A DNA stretch of 64,000 nucleotides from assembly GCF_002091985.1 (NCBI RefSeq), contig NZ_MKKX01000033.1, forward strand, positions 310,001 through 374,000, in the 5' to 3' direction. Of the stretch, positions 1 to 8,910 are shown in pieces. The notes beneath the pieces are model-generated. The model was given only the letters and a program-made list of their open reading frames with translations. It had not been told where the DNA came from and ran no database searches. The first letter of the stretch is position 1. Each line of letters opens with the position of its first letter. The stretch is from Rhodococcus sp. 1163. GTDB lineage: Bacteria > Actinomycetota > Actinomycetes > Mycobacteriales > Mycobacteriaceae. The position numbers and the translations under genes were made by a program.

Positions 1-1
1 C

Positions 2-1108
2 GTGTACATCGTGGCAGAGCGCGGGGCCAGACCCCAGGTTTCGATAGTTCGCAGGACGATGCTGAGAGCTGTCCGATTACTGTTCAATCCGCTGAGACCG
101 GACGACTATCTCTCGATGATCAATCCGCTCTGGACCACCCGTGAGCTGCGTGGCAAGGTCGAGCGAGTCTCTCCGGAGGGGTCGGAGGCGGTGTCGGTCT
201 ACATTCGACCAGGCTTCGAATGGGCCGGCCACACCCCGGGGCAGTACGTACGGTTGGGAGTGCTCATCGACGGCCGGTACCACTGGCGAGCGTATTCGAT
301 CACCTCCGATCCCGACCCGGTCGACGGCCTGGTGAGTGTCAGTCCCAAGCTTGTCCCGGAAGGCACGGTGTCGCCCTACCTGGTCGGCACCATCAGGGCC
401 GGCGACATAGTCCGGCTCAGTGAGGTCGAAGGGGAGTTCACGCTTCCCGATCCGTTACCGGTGAAGATGGTGTTCATCAGTGCGGGGAGTGGCATCACAC
501 CGATCATCAGCATGCTTCGAAGCCTGGACCACCACGATCACCTGAAAGACATCGTCGTAGTCCACTCGGTTCACAGCCGTGAGCAGTTGATGTTCACCGA
601 CACCCTTGCCCAACTGGAAGCGAAGCATCCTGGCTTTCGTTTCGAACTGCGCATCACCAGCGACGAAGGTCGAATGAAAGCTGCCGAGCTCGACGAACTC
701 GTTCCGGACTGGCGTGAGCGTGAGGCGTTCTGTTCCGGTCCGGGGGAGCATCTGGACGACCTGCGGTCCTACTGGAAGGACGAAGGGGACTACGAACGGT
801 TCCATCATGAAAGCTTTCAGCCAGTCATCGGTGGTAATTCCGAGGACGGCGAGGGCGGCACTATCCGGTTCGTCAACAGTGACAAGAACGTGGAGTGCGA
901 CGGCGGAACCACGATATTGGTAGCCGGTGAAGACGCAGGCCTCGACCTGACGTTCGGCTGCCGCATCGGGATCTGCCACACCTGCGTCGGAACGTTGAGG
1001 TCTGGGCGTTTACGCGACTTGCGCAATGGGGATGTGTCCGAACCAACGGGACAAGCCGTGCGAATTTGTGTGAACACGGCCGAGGGCGACATCGAAATCG
1101 AGCTATGA
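2..1108 (+). CDS. Ferredoxin-NAD(P)H oxidoreductase paired with desaturase
   Basis: Predicted 368-residue flavoprotein that passes electrons from NAD(P)H to the membrane desaturase encoded 19 bases downstream. An FAD-binding barrel (about residues 50-150, with the flavin motif RAYSITS) is followed by a nucleotide-binding domain (ISAGSGITPIISML) and a C-terminal plant-type 2Fe-2S domain with the cysteine cluster CRIGICHTC and a later Cys. This layout matches Rv3230c, the electron donor of DesA3 in M. tuberculosis. The GTG at base 2 gives about the family length, but the gene touches the window edge, so the start could lie outside; an internal ATG at 59 is another option. The pairing with the next gene is inferred from adjacency and family knowledge. 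Confidence 0.87.
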   Translation: MYIVAERGARPQVSIVRRTMLRAVRLLFNPLRPDDYLSMINPLWTTRELRGKVERVSPEGSEAVSVYIRPGFEWAGHTPGQYVRLGVLIDGRYHWRAYSITSDPDPVDGLVSVSPKLVPEGTVSPYLVGTIRAGDIVRLSEVEGEFTLPDPLPVKMVFISAGSGITPIISMLRSLDHHDHLKDIVVVHSVHSREQLMFTDTLAQLEAKHPGFRFELRITSDEGRMKAAELDELVPDWREREAFCSGPGEHLDDLRSYWKDEGDYERFHHESFQPVIGGNSEDGEGGTIRFVNSDKNVECDGGTTILVAGEDAGLDLTFGCRIGICHTCVGTLRSGRLRDLRNGDVSEPTGQAVRICVNTAEGDIEIEL

Positions 1109-1127
1109 GATCTCCGGAGGGATTCTT

Positions 1128-2540
1128 ATGACCATCGACCACTCGACCCGCACGGAGCCGGTCAATCCGCTGGCACATCTGAGCGAGGAGACCATCGCCG
1201 AGTTGGCCAAAGAGTTCGACGCCATTCACGACGAGGTGTACGCGAGCCTGGGTGCGAAGGATCGAAAATACATCACCTCGGTGATCGCGGCACAACGCCA
1301 ACTTCTGGTCGCTGGTCGCGTACTTCTGCTCGGCTCGACGAGCAAGCCTGCTTGGCTGGCGGGCACGGCGTGCCTCGGAATTGCGAAGATCCTCGAGAAT
1401 ATGGAGATCGGCCACAACGTCATGCACGGGCAGTGGGACTGGATGAACGATCCGGAGATCCACTCTTCGGTGTGGGACTGGGACACCGCATCGACGGCGC
1501 AATCGTGGAAGCACTCACACAATTACGTGCACCACACTTACACGAACATTCGCGGCAAGGACAAAGACCTCGGGTACGAGATCATGCGTATCGACCCGCG
1601 GCAGAAGTGGCACCCGGTCTATCTGGCGCAGCCCTTCTACAACGTTCTCCTCATGGCGTTCTTCGAATGGGGGGTGGCCCTGCATGATCTGGACCTCGAT
1701 GCGTTGCGACACGGCGATAAGTCGCCGAAGGAACTGCTGGCAGATCTCGCGGGGATTGCAGGCAAAGCACGTCGGCAGTTCGTCAAGGACTATGTCGGCT
1801 GGCCAATTATCAGTGCGGGCGCATTCGGCTTGGCGCAGCTGATATCCGGAGGGCATCTGCGCGAGAGCAAGAAGTCGAGAGTGGCTGCGCGGTTGCGTAA
1901 GTCGACACGATTCGGGAAGAACAACGCCGTAGCCAATGTGCTCGATGCTCGCTTCAGTGGCGTGGAAAGCACGTTCGTCGCAACGTTTGCCGCGAATTTC
2001 TTTGCGAACATCATTCGCAACGTTTGGTCACACGGCATCATCTTCTGCGGGCATTTCCCGGATCAGGCCTACACGTTCAGTGAAGAAGAAGTGGAGAACG
2101 AAACCCGCGGCGGCTGGTACGTTCGCCAACTCGTCGGGGCCGCCAACATCGATGGCGGTCCACTGTTCCATCTGATGAGCGGGAACTTGAGTTACCAAGT
2201 AGAGCACCATCTGTACCCGGATATGCCGAGTACGAGGTATTCCGAAGTGTCTCCGAAAATCAAGGACATCTGCGAGCGGTACCAGCTGCCGTACAACAGT
2301 GGACCGCTGATGCAGCAGTGGGGGATGGTGCACCGCACAATCGCCCGACTCGCTTTGCCCGGTGGCAAGGTTCGGCCGAAGCCCGGCCCCTACCGGCCCG
2401 AAGAATCCTGGCGTAGGAAGTTCAACGACAGCGAAGCCGCCAATTCGCGCAGCCGTGTTCCGGCGAACCATCCTGACGCGGGGCCCGAGCACCGGGGCGG
2501 AGGCGTGGATGTCGAGCCGCCTCCGCGCGGGGACGACTGA
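1128..2540 (+). CDS. desA3: Membrane acyl-CoA/fatty-acid desaturase (DesA3-like)
   Basis: 470-residue integral membrane diiron desaturase, expected to introduce a double bond (probably delta-9) into stearoyl/palmitoyl-CoA for membrane lipid and mycolate precursors. The three histidine boxes that bind the two irons are present: HNVMHGQWD, HSHNYVHH and QVEHHLYPD. The hydrophobic stretches around them fit the usual membrane hairpins. A good ribosome site (GGAGG) sits just before the ATG. The 40-residue C-terminal tail is proline/arginine rich and probably disordered. It forms a two-gene operon with the upstream reductase, as in the Rv3230c-Rv3229c pair. Substrate specificity cannot be read from the sequence. 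Confidence 0.88.
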   Translation: MTIDHSTRTEPVNPLAHLSEETIAELAKEFDAIHDEVYASLGAKDRKYITSVIAAQRQLLVAGRVLLLGSTSKPAWLAGTACLGIAKILENMEIGHNVMHGQWDWMNDPEIHSSVWDWDTASTAQSWKHSHNYVHHTYTNIRGKDKDLGYEIMRIDPRQKWHPVYLAQPFYNVLLMAFFEWGVALHDLDLDALRHGDKSPKELLADLAGIAGKARRQFVKDYVGWPIISAGAFGLAQLISGGHLRESKKSRVAARLRKSTRFGKNNAVANVLDARFSGVESTFVATFAANFFANIIRNVWSHGIIFCGHFPDQAYTFSEEEVENETRGGWYVRQLVGAANIDGGPLFHLMSGNLSYQVEHHLYPDMPSTRYSEVSPKIKDICERYQLPYNSGPLMQQWGMVHRTIARLALPGGKVRPKPGPYRPEESWRRKFNDSEAANSRSRVPANHPDAGPEHRGGGVDVEPPPRGDD

Positions 2541-2554
2541 TCTCGCTGACGGTG

Positions 2555-2583
2555 CGGTGCCCGATCCCGTAGAACGGGCACCG
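2555..2583. terminator. Convergent hairpin terminator
   Basis: A perfect 9-bp inverted repeat (CGGTGCCCG at 2555-2563 and CGGGCACCG at 2575-2583, 11-base loop) lies between the desaturase stop and the end of the opposing SnoaL-like gene. It has no T-tract on either side but could serve both transcripts. Confidence 0.55.
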
Positions 2584-2623
2584 GACCGTTCGGCCTATCC
2601 CAGGTGAGAGTGCTTCGTGCGAG

Positions 2624-3004
2624 TCAGCTTTCGGCCACCCGATCGCTTTCCGACATACCTGTGGCAGAAAGGGCCGATTCGAGGTCGGTATGACGGAAGA
2701 TCGACGTGACGTGGTCGTGCACGACTCGGAAGCTGGCGGCCTCCATGGTGGTTCCCGCCGACTCGTCACCACTGGTTGCCGATTCCTCGACCACAACGAC
2801 GCCGTCCCGGTAGAACATCGCACCTGGAGTGAGCGTCACTCCCGGAGTGCGCACCCACTCCTGCAGGTGCTCGAGCCCCTGCGCGGCCCCATCGGCCGAG
2901 CCCACCTCGATATCGTCGCTCGACAGAGCCAATACCGTGTCCACGTCGTTCGCGTTGAGTGCGTCGTGCCAGGCCAATACGGTCGCGATCTCAGAAGTAC
3001 TCAC
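2624..3004 (-). CDS. SnoaL-like / nuclear transport factor 2 fold protein
   Basis: 126-residue cone-shaped-fold protein. The N-terminus (TVLAWHDALNANDVDTVLAL) is the first helix pair typical of SnoaL-like proteins, and the rest is strand-rich (VVVVEESA, SFRVVHDHVTSIFRH). Members act as small-molecule isomerases, hydrolases or binding proteins, so no reaction can be assigned. The GTG start overlaps the stop of the upstream fprB gene by four bases, so it is translationally coupled as last gene of the diiron oxygenase operon. A role in handling the oxygenase substrate or product is inference only. Confidence 0.72.
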   Translation of the reverse strand: MSTSEIATVLAWHDALNANDVDTVLALSSDDIEVGSADGAAQGLEHLQEWVRTPGVTLTPGAMFYRDGVVVVEESATSGDESAGTTMEAASFRVVHDHVTSIFRHTDLESALSATGMSESDRVAES

Positions 3005-4506
3005 CGATCGAGTATAACGACGTCCTCGAGAGTTTTCGCTGATGCAGAAAGTCTTCGGTACCAGTCGCGAGTTCGTCGGGGACTGCGCGCTGCGACGTCC
3101 TCGACGAGCGCGTCCACAGTCAGTTCGGCGTCGACCTTGTTGTCGCCGATTCCGCCGGTGGCGCCACGCTTGGCCCAACCGACCACGTAACAACCCGCTA
3201 CGAGTGTTCCATCGTGGTCGGACACTCGGCCGTCGATATTGTTGATCGTCCCAGAATGCTCGTCGAAAGGAACTCCCGCAGAAGGTGTTCCGCGATATCC
3301 GATCGCGAGTAGCACCAGCTCGGTGGGAATCGATCGTGCATCGTCTCCGGTTCCGACGAGGACAGACTCGACACGGTTGTCGCCGTGAACGGAGAGAGGT
3401 GCCCGTCCGAAAGCGAAGACGATCCGAGGCGAAGAATGCGGTGAACCCAGTTCGACGACGTTCGCGCCACGCAACGCCGACGCCGGAGCCGAGGCGGGAA
3501 GCGCGTCGATCATCGACAAAGTCTCCGGCGATCCGGCTACCACCACATCGACGTATGGGCGGTCGAGAAGCGCCTTGCACTCGGAACGAGTGAATGCGGC
3601 GAACTCCGGGCCACGACGAGCGAGAACGACGACTTCCTCGACCCGGTGCGCTCGGAGCGCCGCGAGGGCATGGGGTGCGATGGAGGTGGATGCGAGATCG
3701 TCCGGGTCGGCGGTGAGGATGCGCGCCGCATCGAGGGCCACGTTGCCGTTGCCGAAAATCGTGACGCTCCGAACGCCGGTCAGGTCGACGGCATCGGCGG
3801 CGATGTCAGGATGGCCGTTGTACCAACCGACTACGGTGCGAGCGCTGATCGAACCGGGCAGGTCGAGGCCGGGAATGTCGAGGGGGCGATCGTTCTCCGC
3901 ACCTACGGCGTACACGACGGCGTCGTAGCGTTCGGACAGCGTCTGCTGGTCGATGTCGACTCCGACCTCGACGCCGAGCTTCATGCTGACGCGGGGGTGC
4001 GCGAAGATGCTGCGGAAATGCTCGTTGATTCGGCGGGTTCCGAGATGGTCGGGTGCCACCCCGTAGCGAGCCAATCCACCTGCGCTCTGCAGGCGGTCGT
4101 AGAACGTCACCCGGCTGCTCGGAAGCCGCAGGAGTGCCTGCGCGGTGTAACAGGCAGCCGGGCCGGTTCCGATGATCGCGACATCGATTTTTCGAAGTTC
4201 GTTCACCGCCGGGGACGGGAACCGCGGAGCTGCCCATGCCGGATCGGTCGGTTTGTCCTTGTAGTAGTCCGCATTGATGTCGGCGTAGATCGACTGCTCC
4301 GGTGTCAGACGCGAAACGCGGGCAATCGCGTCGACCGGACATGCATCGGCGCATGCCCCACAGTCGATGCAGGAGCGTGGGTCGATGTACAGCAACTCGG
4401 TCTTGCCGAAATCCGGCTCATCAGGTGTCGGATGAATGCAGTTGACCGGGCAGACCGACAGGCAGGACGCGTCGTTGCAGCAGTTCTGGGTGATGGCGAA
4501 AGCCAT
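3001..4506 (-). CDS. fprB: Ferredoxin / ferredoxin-NADP reductase fusion (FprB type)
   Basis: 501-residue fusion of an N-terminal 7Fe/8Fe bacterial ferredoxin with an adrenodoxin-reductase-type FAD/NADPH domain. Residues 1-60 carry two cysteine clusters (CCNDASCLSVCP and CIDCGACADACP). The reductase follows with the FAD dinucleotide motif GTGPAACYTAQAL near residue 112, the NADP fold GNGNVALDAARIL, and a C-terminal GWAKRGATGGIGDNK motif characteristic of this family. It lies 15 bases downstream of the AurF-like diiron oxygenase and overlaps the SnoaL-like gene, so it is probably the dedicated electron source for that oxygenase. Compared with M. tuberculosis FprB it is somewhat short, but no conserved part is visibly missing. 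Confidence 0.9.
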   Translation of the reverse strand: MAFAITQNCCNDASCLSVCPVNCIHPTPDEPDFGKTELLYIDPRSCIDCGACADACPVDAIARVSRLTPEQSIYADINADYYKDKPTDPAWAAPRFPSPAVNELRKIDVAIIGTGPAACYTAQALLRLPSSRVTFYDRLQSAGGLARYGVAPDHLGTRRINEHFRSIFAHPRVSMKLGVEVGVDIDQQTLSERYDAVVYAVGAENDRPLDIPGLDLPGSISARTVVGWYNGHPDIAADAVDLTGVRSVTIFGNGNVALDAARILTADPDDLASTSIAPHALAALRAHRVEEVVVLARRGPEFAAFTRSECKALLDRPYVDVVVAGSPETLSMIDALPASAPASALRGANVVELGSPHSSPRIVFAFGRAPLSVHGDNRVESVLVGTGDDARSIPTELVLLAIGYRGTPSAGVPFDEHSGTINNIDGRVSDHDGTLVAGCYVVGWAKRGATGGIGDNKVDAELTVDALVEDVAARSPRRTRDWYRRLSASAKTLEDVVILDR

Positions 4507-4521
4507 ATCGTCAGTCCTTCT

Positions 4522-5427
4522 TCACAGCATGTGCAGCCGACGATAAATTGCCTCCGCCGGCTTGGTGATCAGACCGCAGTCCAGCAGGAAAGCCATCAGG
4601 TGTTCGCTGCTGGTTCGCATCATGGTGTGGTGATGGGCGTTGTTCTTGGCCTCCTTGATTGCACGATTCGCGTCGAGACCTGCAGCCTCGTACACCCCTT
4701 TGTTGACCATGTTCGAGACGATGATGCGAGCGGCGATGGCAACGACCAGCGCACTCGACTTACGCCGCGCGACGCTCTTGCCTTGAATCCGTTCACGCAT
4801 CTGCGCACGGGCGAAGGTCATGTGTCGCGATTCTTCGACTACATGGATCTTGCTGGTGGTGCGCACCAGCGGGAGGACGTTCTCGCCGCGCATCCAATCG
4901 CGTTGCATCACGTCGAGAACTTCTTCGGCCACCAGTATTCCGCCGTAGGCGGCTTCGGCAGATGCAATAGCTTTGAAGCCGCGGCCGAGTTCGATGCTCA
5001 TCCGGCGCGGTAGGTACGCCTTGATGCCCATGGTCGTGCACGCACGAGCGAACATGATGGAGTGTCGGCACTCGTCGGCGATCTCGGTCAACGCGAACTG
5101 GAAGTCGGAGTTCGACGAGTCCTTGCAATACTGGTCGCGAAGAACCATCTGTTGCAGGATCATCTCGAACCAGATTCCGGTGCTCATGATCGAGCACACC
5201 TCGTGGCGGGTGAGCAGGATGCGCTGTTCCTGCGTCATCTCCTCCCACATCGCGGTGCCGTAGAGAGTGCTCCATTCCGGATTGAGGCCGAACAGGGCGG
5301 GGTCGAGGGGTTCGTCCCAGGCGACTTCCTCGGCCGGGTCGTACGACAATTGCGCGGCGGAATCGAGCAGCCGTGCTGAGACATCCTCGGCTTCGATGGT
5401 GTCGATCGAGCTGACGGTGCTGTTCAT
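4522..5427 (-). CDS. AurF-like diiron oxygenase
   Basis: 301-residue all-helical protein of the AurF (p-aminobenzoate N-oxygenase) superfamily. Likely metal-binding Glu/His pairs occur in the repeated pattern RHEVCSIMSTGIWFEM, IADECRHSIMFAR, LVAEEVLDVMQRD and VVEESRHMTFAR. Such enzymes use a non-haem diiron centre and O2, and need two electrons per turnover, which the ferredoxin/reductase fusion just downstream could supply. I start it at the ATG at 5427 because a clear AAGGGA site precedes it; an upstream TTG would add 11 residues. Substrate unknown: N-oxygenation, hydroxylation and lipid oxidation are all possible. It is first gene of the three-gene operon. Confidence 0.78.
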   Translation of the reverse strand: MNSTVSSIDTIEAEDVSARLLDSAAQLSYDPAEEVAWDEPLDPALFGLNPEWSTLYGTAMWEEMTQEQRILLTRHEVCSIMSTGIWFEMILQQMVLRDQYCKDSSNSDFQFALTEIADECRHSIMFARACTTMGIKAYLPRRMSIELGRGFKAIASAEAAYGGILVAEEVLDVMQRDWMRGENVLPLVRTTSKIHVVEESRHMTFARAQMRERIQGKSVARRKSSALVVAIAARIIVSNMVNKGVYEAAGLDANRAIKEAKNNAHHHTMMRTSSEHLMAFLLDCGLITKPAEAIYRRLHML

Positions 5428-5461
5428 CGCGGGTGCATCCCTTCGTCGAGGTTCTACCAAT

Positions 5462-5488
5462 GTAACTGTTACGGAGATTGCCAGTTAC
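5462..5488. promoter_or_regulatory. Candidate operator upstream of the diiron oxygenase operon
   Basis: An 11-bp palindrome (GTAAC-T-GTTAC, 5462-5472) followed by a further GTTAC (5484-5488) sits 35-60 bases upstream of the oxygenase ATG. Its position suits an operator. No regulator gene lies next to it, so the binding protein is unknown. Confidence 0.35.
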
Positions 5489-5556
5489 TTAAAGAAACGG
5501 GTAGAGCTCAACAGGATCATCGACGGCTGCGGCCTCGCGGCCTTAGACTGCCCGAC

Positions 5557-6039
5557 GTGACGACATCTCCCGCACGGCCATCCCATCTCGACTCACCGAT
5601 CGTTCCCTCGGTGATGAAATACGGCGCCAAGGCTCAGGTCTGGTTGTACCGACGCACCGGTGGCCGGATCGGTGGGAAATGGCGTATCGGCAGCGGATTC
5701 CGCAAGCCGGTGCCAGTGCTCCTGCTGGGGCATCGAGGCCGAAAGTCGGCCACCGAGTACACCACTCCGCTGATCTATCTGCTCGATGGCGACAACGTGA
5801 TCGTGGTGGCCTCGCAGGGCGGAATGCCCAAGAACCCGCAGTGGTATTCGAATCTGATGGCGAGCCCGGATACGTGGCTGCAAATCGGCTCCGAGCGACG
5901 TGACGTGCATGCACGCACAGCAGACTCCAGCGAGCGTGCGCGGCTGTGGCCGTTACTGGTGAATAGATATGCAGACTTTGCCAACTATCAGGCGTGGACC
6001 GACCGCGAGATCCCGGTGGTCGTTCTCTCACGCCGCTAA
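5557..6039 (+). CDS. Deazaflavin (F420)-dependent nitroreductase family protein
   Basis: 160-residue single-domain protein of the Ddn/DUF385 family, a split-barrel fold that binds F420 or another flavin-like cofactor and reduces quinones or nitro compounds. Family features are the basic stretch GHRGRKSATEYTTPL, the core VIVVASQGGMPKNPQWYSNL and the strand VHARTADSSERARLWPLL. The protein has a short unconserved N-terminus. The GTG start is 7 bases after a TAGACT -10-like hexamer, so the mRNA may be leaderless. It stands alone between divergent and co-directional neighbours, which say nothing about its substrate. Confidence 0.82.
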   Translation: MTTSPARPSHLDSPIVPSVMKYGAKAQVWLYRRTGGRIGGKWRIGSGFRKPVPVLLLGHRGRKSATEYTTPLIYLLDGDNVIVVASQGGMPKNPQWYSNLMASPDTWLQIGSERRDVHARTADSSERARLWPLLVNRYADFANYQAWTDREIPVVVLSRR

Positions 6040-6075
6040 CGCACGCGCGGTCTGGTGTTCGATAGATTTCTCGGT

Positions 6076-7320
6076 ATGACATCGCGTCCCGACAAAGAAG
6101 ACCCATCGACACTGGCGTTCCCCACGCAAGCGGTACATGCGGGCAATCGAACAGACGGTGGTTCGGGAGCGATCAGGCAACCCATCGTCATGGCCAACTC
6201 TTATGCACTACCCGAGGATCCGTCCTCGTTGAGTTGGTCGGCCACCGACGTGCCGCTCTACACGCGCAATTCCGGTGCGAATCAGATTGCGTTGCAGGAG
6301 AAGTTGGCGGCACTCGACAACGGTGAGGACGCCGTCGTTCTCGCATCCGGAGTGGCCGCGCTGCATGCGGTGTTCTTCACATTTCTCTCCTCCGGTGACC
6401 ACGTGGTCGTCGGCGATGTCACGTACGAAGCGACCTTCCGGTTGTTCTCGGAGCTACTGCCGCAGAAGTATGGAATCGAAGCAACGTTCGTCGACAGTTC
6501 GGACGCCGCCGCGGTCGCGGCCGCTGTGCGCGAGAACACCGTTCTGGTGCATGTCGAGGCGATCGCGAATCCGACGACCAAGGTCACCGACATCGCGGCA
6601 ATCGCACGGGTAGCCCACGACGCAGATGTCCTGTTGTCGGTGGACTCGACCTTCACCCCGCCTCCGATGTATCGACCGCTCGCCGATGGCGCAGATCTGG
6701 TCGTGCATTCGCTGACCAAGTACATCAACGGGCACGGTGACGCAATGGGTGGTGCGGTCATCGGATCGAGCGCGCTCATCGGTCGGATCAAGAACGACGC
6801 AATGGTCGATGTCGGCGGTGTCATCTCACCGTTCAATGCCTGGCTGATCAGTCGTGGCTCGATCACGCTTCCACTTCGAGTGAACCAGCAGACGAGCTCT
6901 GCCGCGACCATCGCCAGGTTTCTCGACAACGATCCGAGGGTGGCGTTCGTTGCCTATCCGGGATTGGAATCGCATCCTCAGCACGAGGTCGCCGCACGCC
7001 AGTTCGATGGTCGGTTCGGCGCGATGATGGCTTTTGCGATCGACGCCGACTCCGATACCCACAACGTGTTCGTCGCCAATCTTCGAGTGATCACCTCGGC
7101 GGTATCACTCGGCCACGACGAGTCGTTGATCGTGCATGTAGGAACCGAAGGTGCGCGGGTCGCCCGATATCCGGATTCCTTCCGGACCTTCGGACACTTG
7201 CGATTCTCCGTCGGTTTGGAGGATCCGGCCGATCTGATCGCCGATCTCTCGGCGGCTCTGGACCTCACATTTGCGTCGAGTTCTCCAGCGACGTCCGCTC
7301 CATCGGTGTCCGGGGAGTAA
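6076..7320 (+). CDS. PLP-dependent trans-sulfuration enzyme (cystathionine gamma-lyase/synthase family)
   Basis: 414-residue fold-type-I PLP enzyme of the Cys/Met metabolism family. The cofactor lysine is in HSLTKYINGHGDAMGG; other family motifs are TRNSGANQIALQEKLAALD, VHVEAIANPTTKVTDI and RFSVGLEDPADL. It could be a cystathionine gamma-lyase, gamma-synthase or methionine gamma-lyase. A second, more classical metB lies at 50.6 kb, so this copy more likely works in sulfur amino-acid breakdown; that is inference. I use the ATG at 6076, 7 bases after a TAGATT hexamer (leaderless-type); an in-frame GTG 21 bases earlier is possible. Confidence 0.84.
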   Translation: MTSRPDKEDPSTLAFPTQAVHAGNRTDGGSGAIRQPIVMANSYALPEDPSSLSWSATDVPLYTRNSGANQIALQEKLAALDNGEDAVVLASGVAALHAVFFTFLSSGDHVVVGDVTYEATFRLFSELLPQKYGIEATFVDSSDAAAVAAAVRENTVLVHVEAIANPTTKVTDIAAIARVAHDADVLLSVDSTFTPPPMYRPLADGADLVVHSLTKYINGHGDAMGGAVIGSSALIGRIKNDAMVDVGGVISPFNAWLISRGSITLPLRVNQQTSSAATIARFLDNDPRVAFVAYPGLESHPQHEVAARQFDGRFGAMMAFAIDADSDTHNVFVANLRVITSAVSLGHDESLIVHVGTEGARVARYPDSFRTFGHLRFSVGLEDPADLIADLSAALDLTFASSSPATSAPSVSGE

Positions 7321-7591
7321 GAACGGCCGGGAGGCTGTGTGCTCAACCTGCCCGGACGCTCCGGCGGCGAAGTGAACCAACACGGCCCCGCCTGCGTATC
7401 GCACTACCCGTTCCGTCGGTAACTACAAACATCGAACTTTTCCGCCCACGCATGGTGTGGTCTTCGACCGTGGAATGAAAGAGAACGCGCCGACCGGTGC
7501 CGAAATGTTTCGAATGTGGCGGGGTCTGGGAACATGATGTTATGGATCGGATAGCTTGCGCGCCCCTCACCTCATCCACCGGCAGTGCCCG

Positions 7592-8206
7592 ATGCTGACC
7601 GAGGAGGTCGTCCTCGTCGACGATGCCGGTCGGAAGTTGGGAACGCAGGTGAAGTCGACAGTGCATACGACGACGACTCCGCTGCATCTGGCGTTCTCGT
7701 GCTACGTGTTCAACGGCAAGGACGAGGTACTGGTTACCGAGCGTGCCCACCACAAGTCGACCTGGCCGGGGGTGACCACCAACAGTTGCTGCGGGCATCC
7801 GGGACCAGGGGAGAATCTGGGCGATGCGGTCCTGCGCAGGTTAAGTCAGGAGTTGGGAATCGAGGCAGGAGGCGTGCGGCTGCTGCTACCCGATTTCCGG
7901 TATCGAGCCGTCATGGCAAACGGAATCGTGGAAAACGAACTGTGTCCGGTGTTCGGCGTCGTCTACGACGGGCCCGCTCCGAAACCGAATCCCGAAGAGG
8001 TTTCACGCGCCGATTGGGTTCCCTGGCAACAGTTTTCGAGGTTCGTTGCCGAGGGGGGTGCGGTATCGCCTTGGTGTCGTGAGCAAATGGAACGCTTGCA
8101 TGCGCTCGGTGAATCTCCAGCACGTTGGCCTGCAGGTGACCCGAACTCACTCCCGATCGTCGTGCGTGACCCACACCAATGGCAACCTACGCTGTCGTCG
8201 GAGTGA
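7592..8206 (+). CDS. idi: Isopentenyl-diphosphate delta-isomerase, type I
   Basis: 204-residue Nudix-fold enzyme interconverting isopentenyl and dimethylallyl diphosphate in isoprenoid synthesis. The catalytic cysteine lies in TTNSCCGHPGPGE and the catalytic glutamate in GIVENELCPVFGV; the Nudix-like helix is LGDAVLRRLSQELGIEAG, and SPWCREQ near the C-terminus is also typical. Start chosen at the ATG at 7592; a TTG 36 bases upstream would also be in frame, and no strong ribosome site favours either. The 270 bases before it carry no gene that I can support. It is a single-gene unit ahead of an opposing TetR gene. Confidence 0.93.
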   Translation: MLTEEVVLVDDAGRKLGTQVKSTVHTTTTPLHLAFSCYVFNGKDEVLVTERAHHKSTWPGVTTNSCCGHPGPGENLGDAVLRRLSQELGIEAGGVRLLLPDFRYRAVMANGIVENELCPVFGVVYDGPAPKPNPEEVSRADWVPWQQFSRFVAEGGAVSPWCREQMERLHALGESPARWPAGDPNSLPIVVRDPHQWQPTLSSE

Positions 8207-8244
8207 GTCGATAGCTGTCTGAACGAGCCGGCTTGCCGTGGAAA

Positions 8245-8841
8245 CTACGACGGCGGTGCGCCGACCATCCGAAGCGCCAGTTCCACATAACGCGAGGCCA
8301 GGATGTCCGGATCCGAGAACGACTTACTAGGAAACCATCGGCTGACGTCGATTCCGAGCGAGGTGATCGCCAACGTGGCAGCGCCGGTATCGGCGACCGA
8401 AAAATCTCCGGAGCTCACGCCCGCGTCGATGATGTCGGTGAACACCTTGGAGGTGGCCCGTCGAACAGCGGCGATCGTGCGAAAGTGCTCGGGTGTGAGC
8501 GACCGCAGTTCGTATTGGATGACCCGTGCCAATGCGTGATGACGGGCATGGAACTGGACGTACGCGTGGACCGTGGATGCGAGTCGAGCCGGCGGCGGGT
8601 CGGTGTGGATATCGGCCTGTTTCGTTTCGGCGAGCGCACGTCGGTGTCCGTCGAGGCTCGCGTCGAACAGTAGCGACTCTTTGGTTTTGTAATGGGGGTA
8701 CATAGCCCCGGGACTGAGATCGATGCTTGCGGCGATCTCGCGCGTCGACGTCGCGCCGTACCCTTTGGCAGCGAAAATCTCGATGGCAGCGCTTCTGATC
8801 CGGGCGGCGGCTTTGGAGGTGCTCACTTCGTCGACACTCAT
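8245..8841 (-). CDS. TetR-family repressor, probable regulator of adjacent acyl-CoA dehydrogenase
   Basis: 198-residue TetR regulator. The N-terminal helix-turn-helix is at about residues 10-55 (AAIEIFAAKGYGATSTREIA followed by LSPGAMYPHYKTKESLLFDA). The C-terminal ligand-binding half is helical and ends with YVELALRMVG, a tail common in lipid-metabolism TetR proteins. Start set at the ATG at 8841, preceded by AGGAGGG. It is transcribed away from the acyl-CoA dehydrogenase gene, and the 128-bp gap between them contains a clear multi-half-site palindrome, so autoregulation and control of the neighbour in response to an acyl-CoA are likely but inferred. Confidence 0.87.
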   Translation of the reverse strand: MSVDEVSTSKAAARIRSAAIEIFAAKGYGATSTREIAASIDLSPGAMYPHYKTKESLLFDASLDGHRRALAETKQADIHTDPPPARLASTVHAYVQFHARHHALARVIQYELRSLTPEHFRTIAAVRRATSKVFTDIIDAGVSSGDFSVADTGAATLAITSLGIDVSRWFPSKSFSDPDILASRYVELALRMVGAPPS

Positions 8842-8874
8842 TTCTCGCGCGATCCCTCCTCTCCATGTCCAGGG

Positions 8875-8904
8875 TTGACACGATCGGGTGCCGGGTCGAT
8901 TATA
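8875..8904 (+). promoter_or_regulatory. Sigma-A type promoter for the acyl-CoA dehydrogenase
   Basis: TTGACA (8875-8880) and ATTATA (8899-8904) are separated by 18 bases. The predicted transcription start (about 8911) falls on the first half-site of the TetR operator, the expected arrangement for repression. Confidence 0.6.
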
Positions 8905-8910
8905 GGCAGG

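Noticed and set aside
3646..5013. Long plus-strand open frame of 455 codons
   Set aside because: It is antisense to fprB and the AurF-like gene, which have clear motifs; long antisense frames are common in GC-rich DNA.
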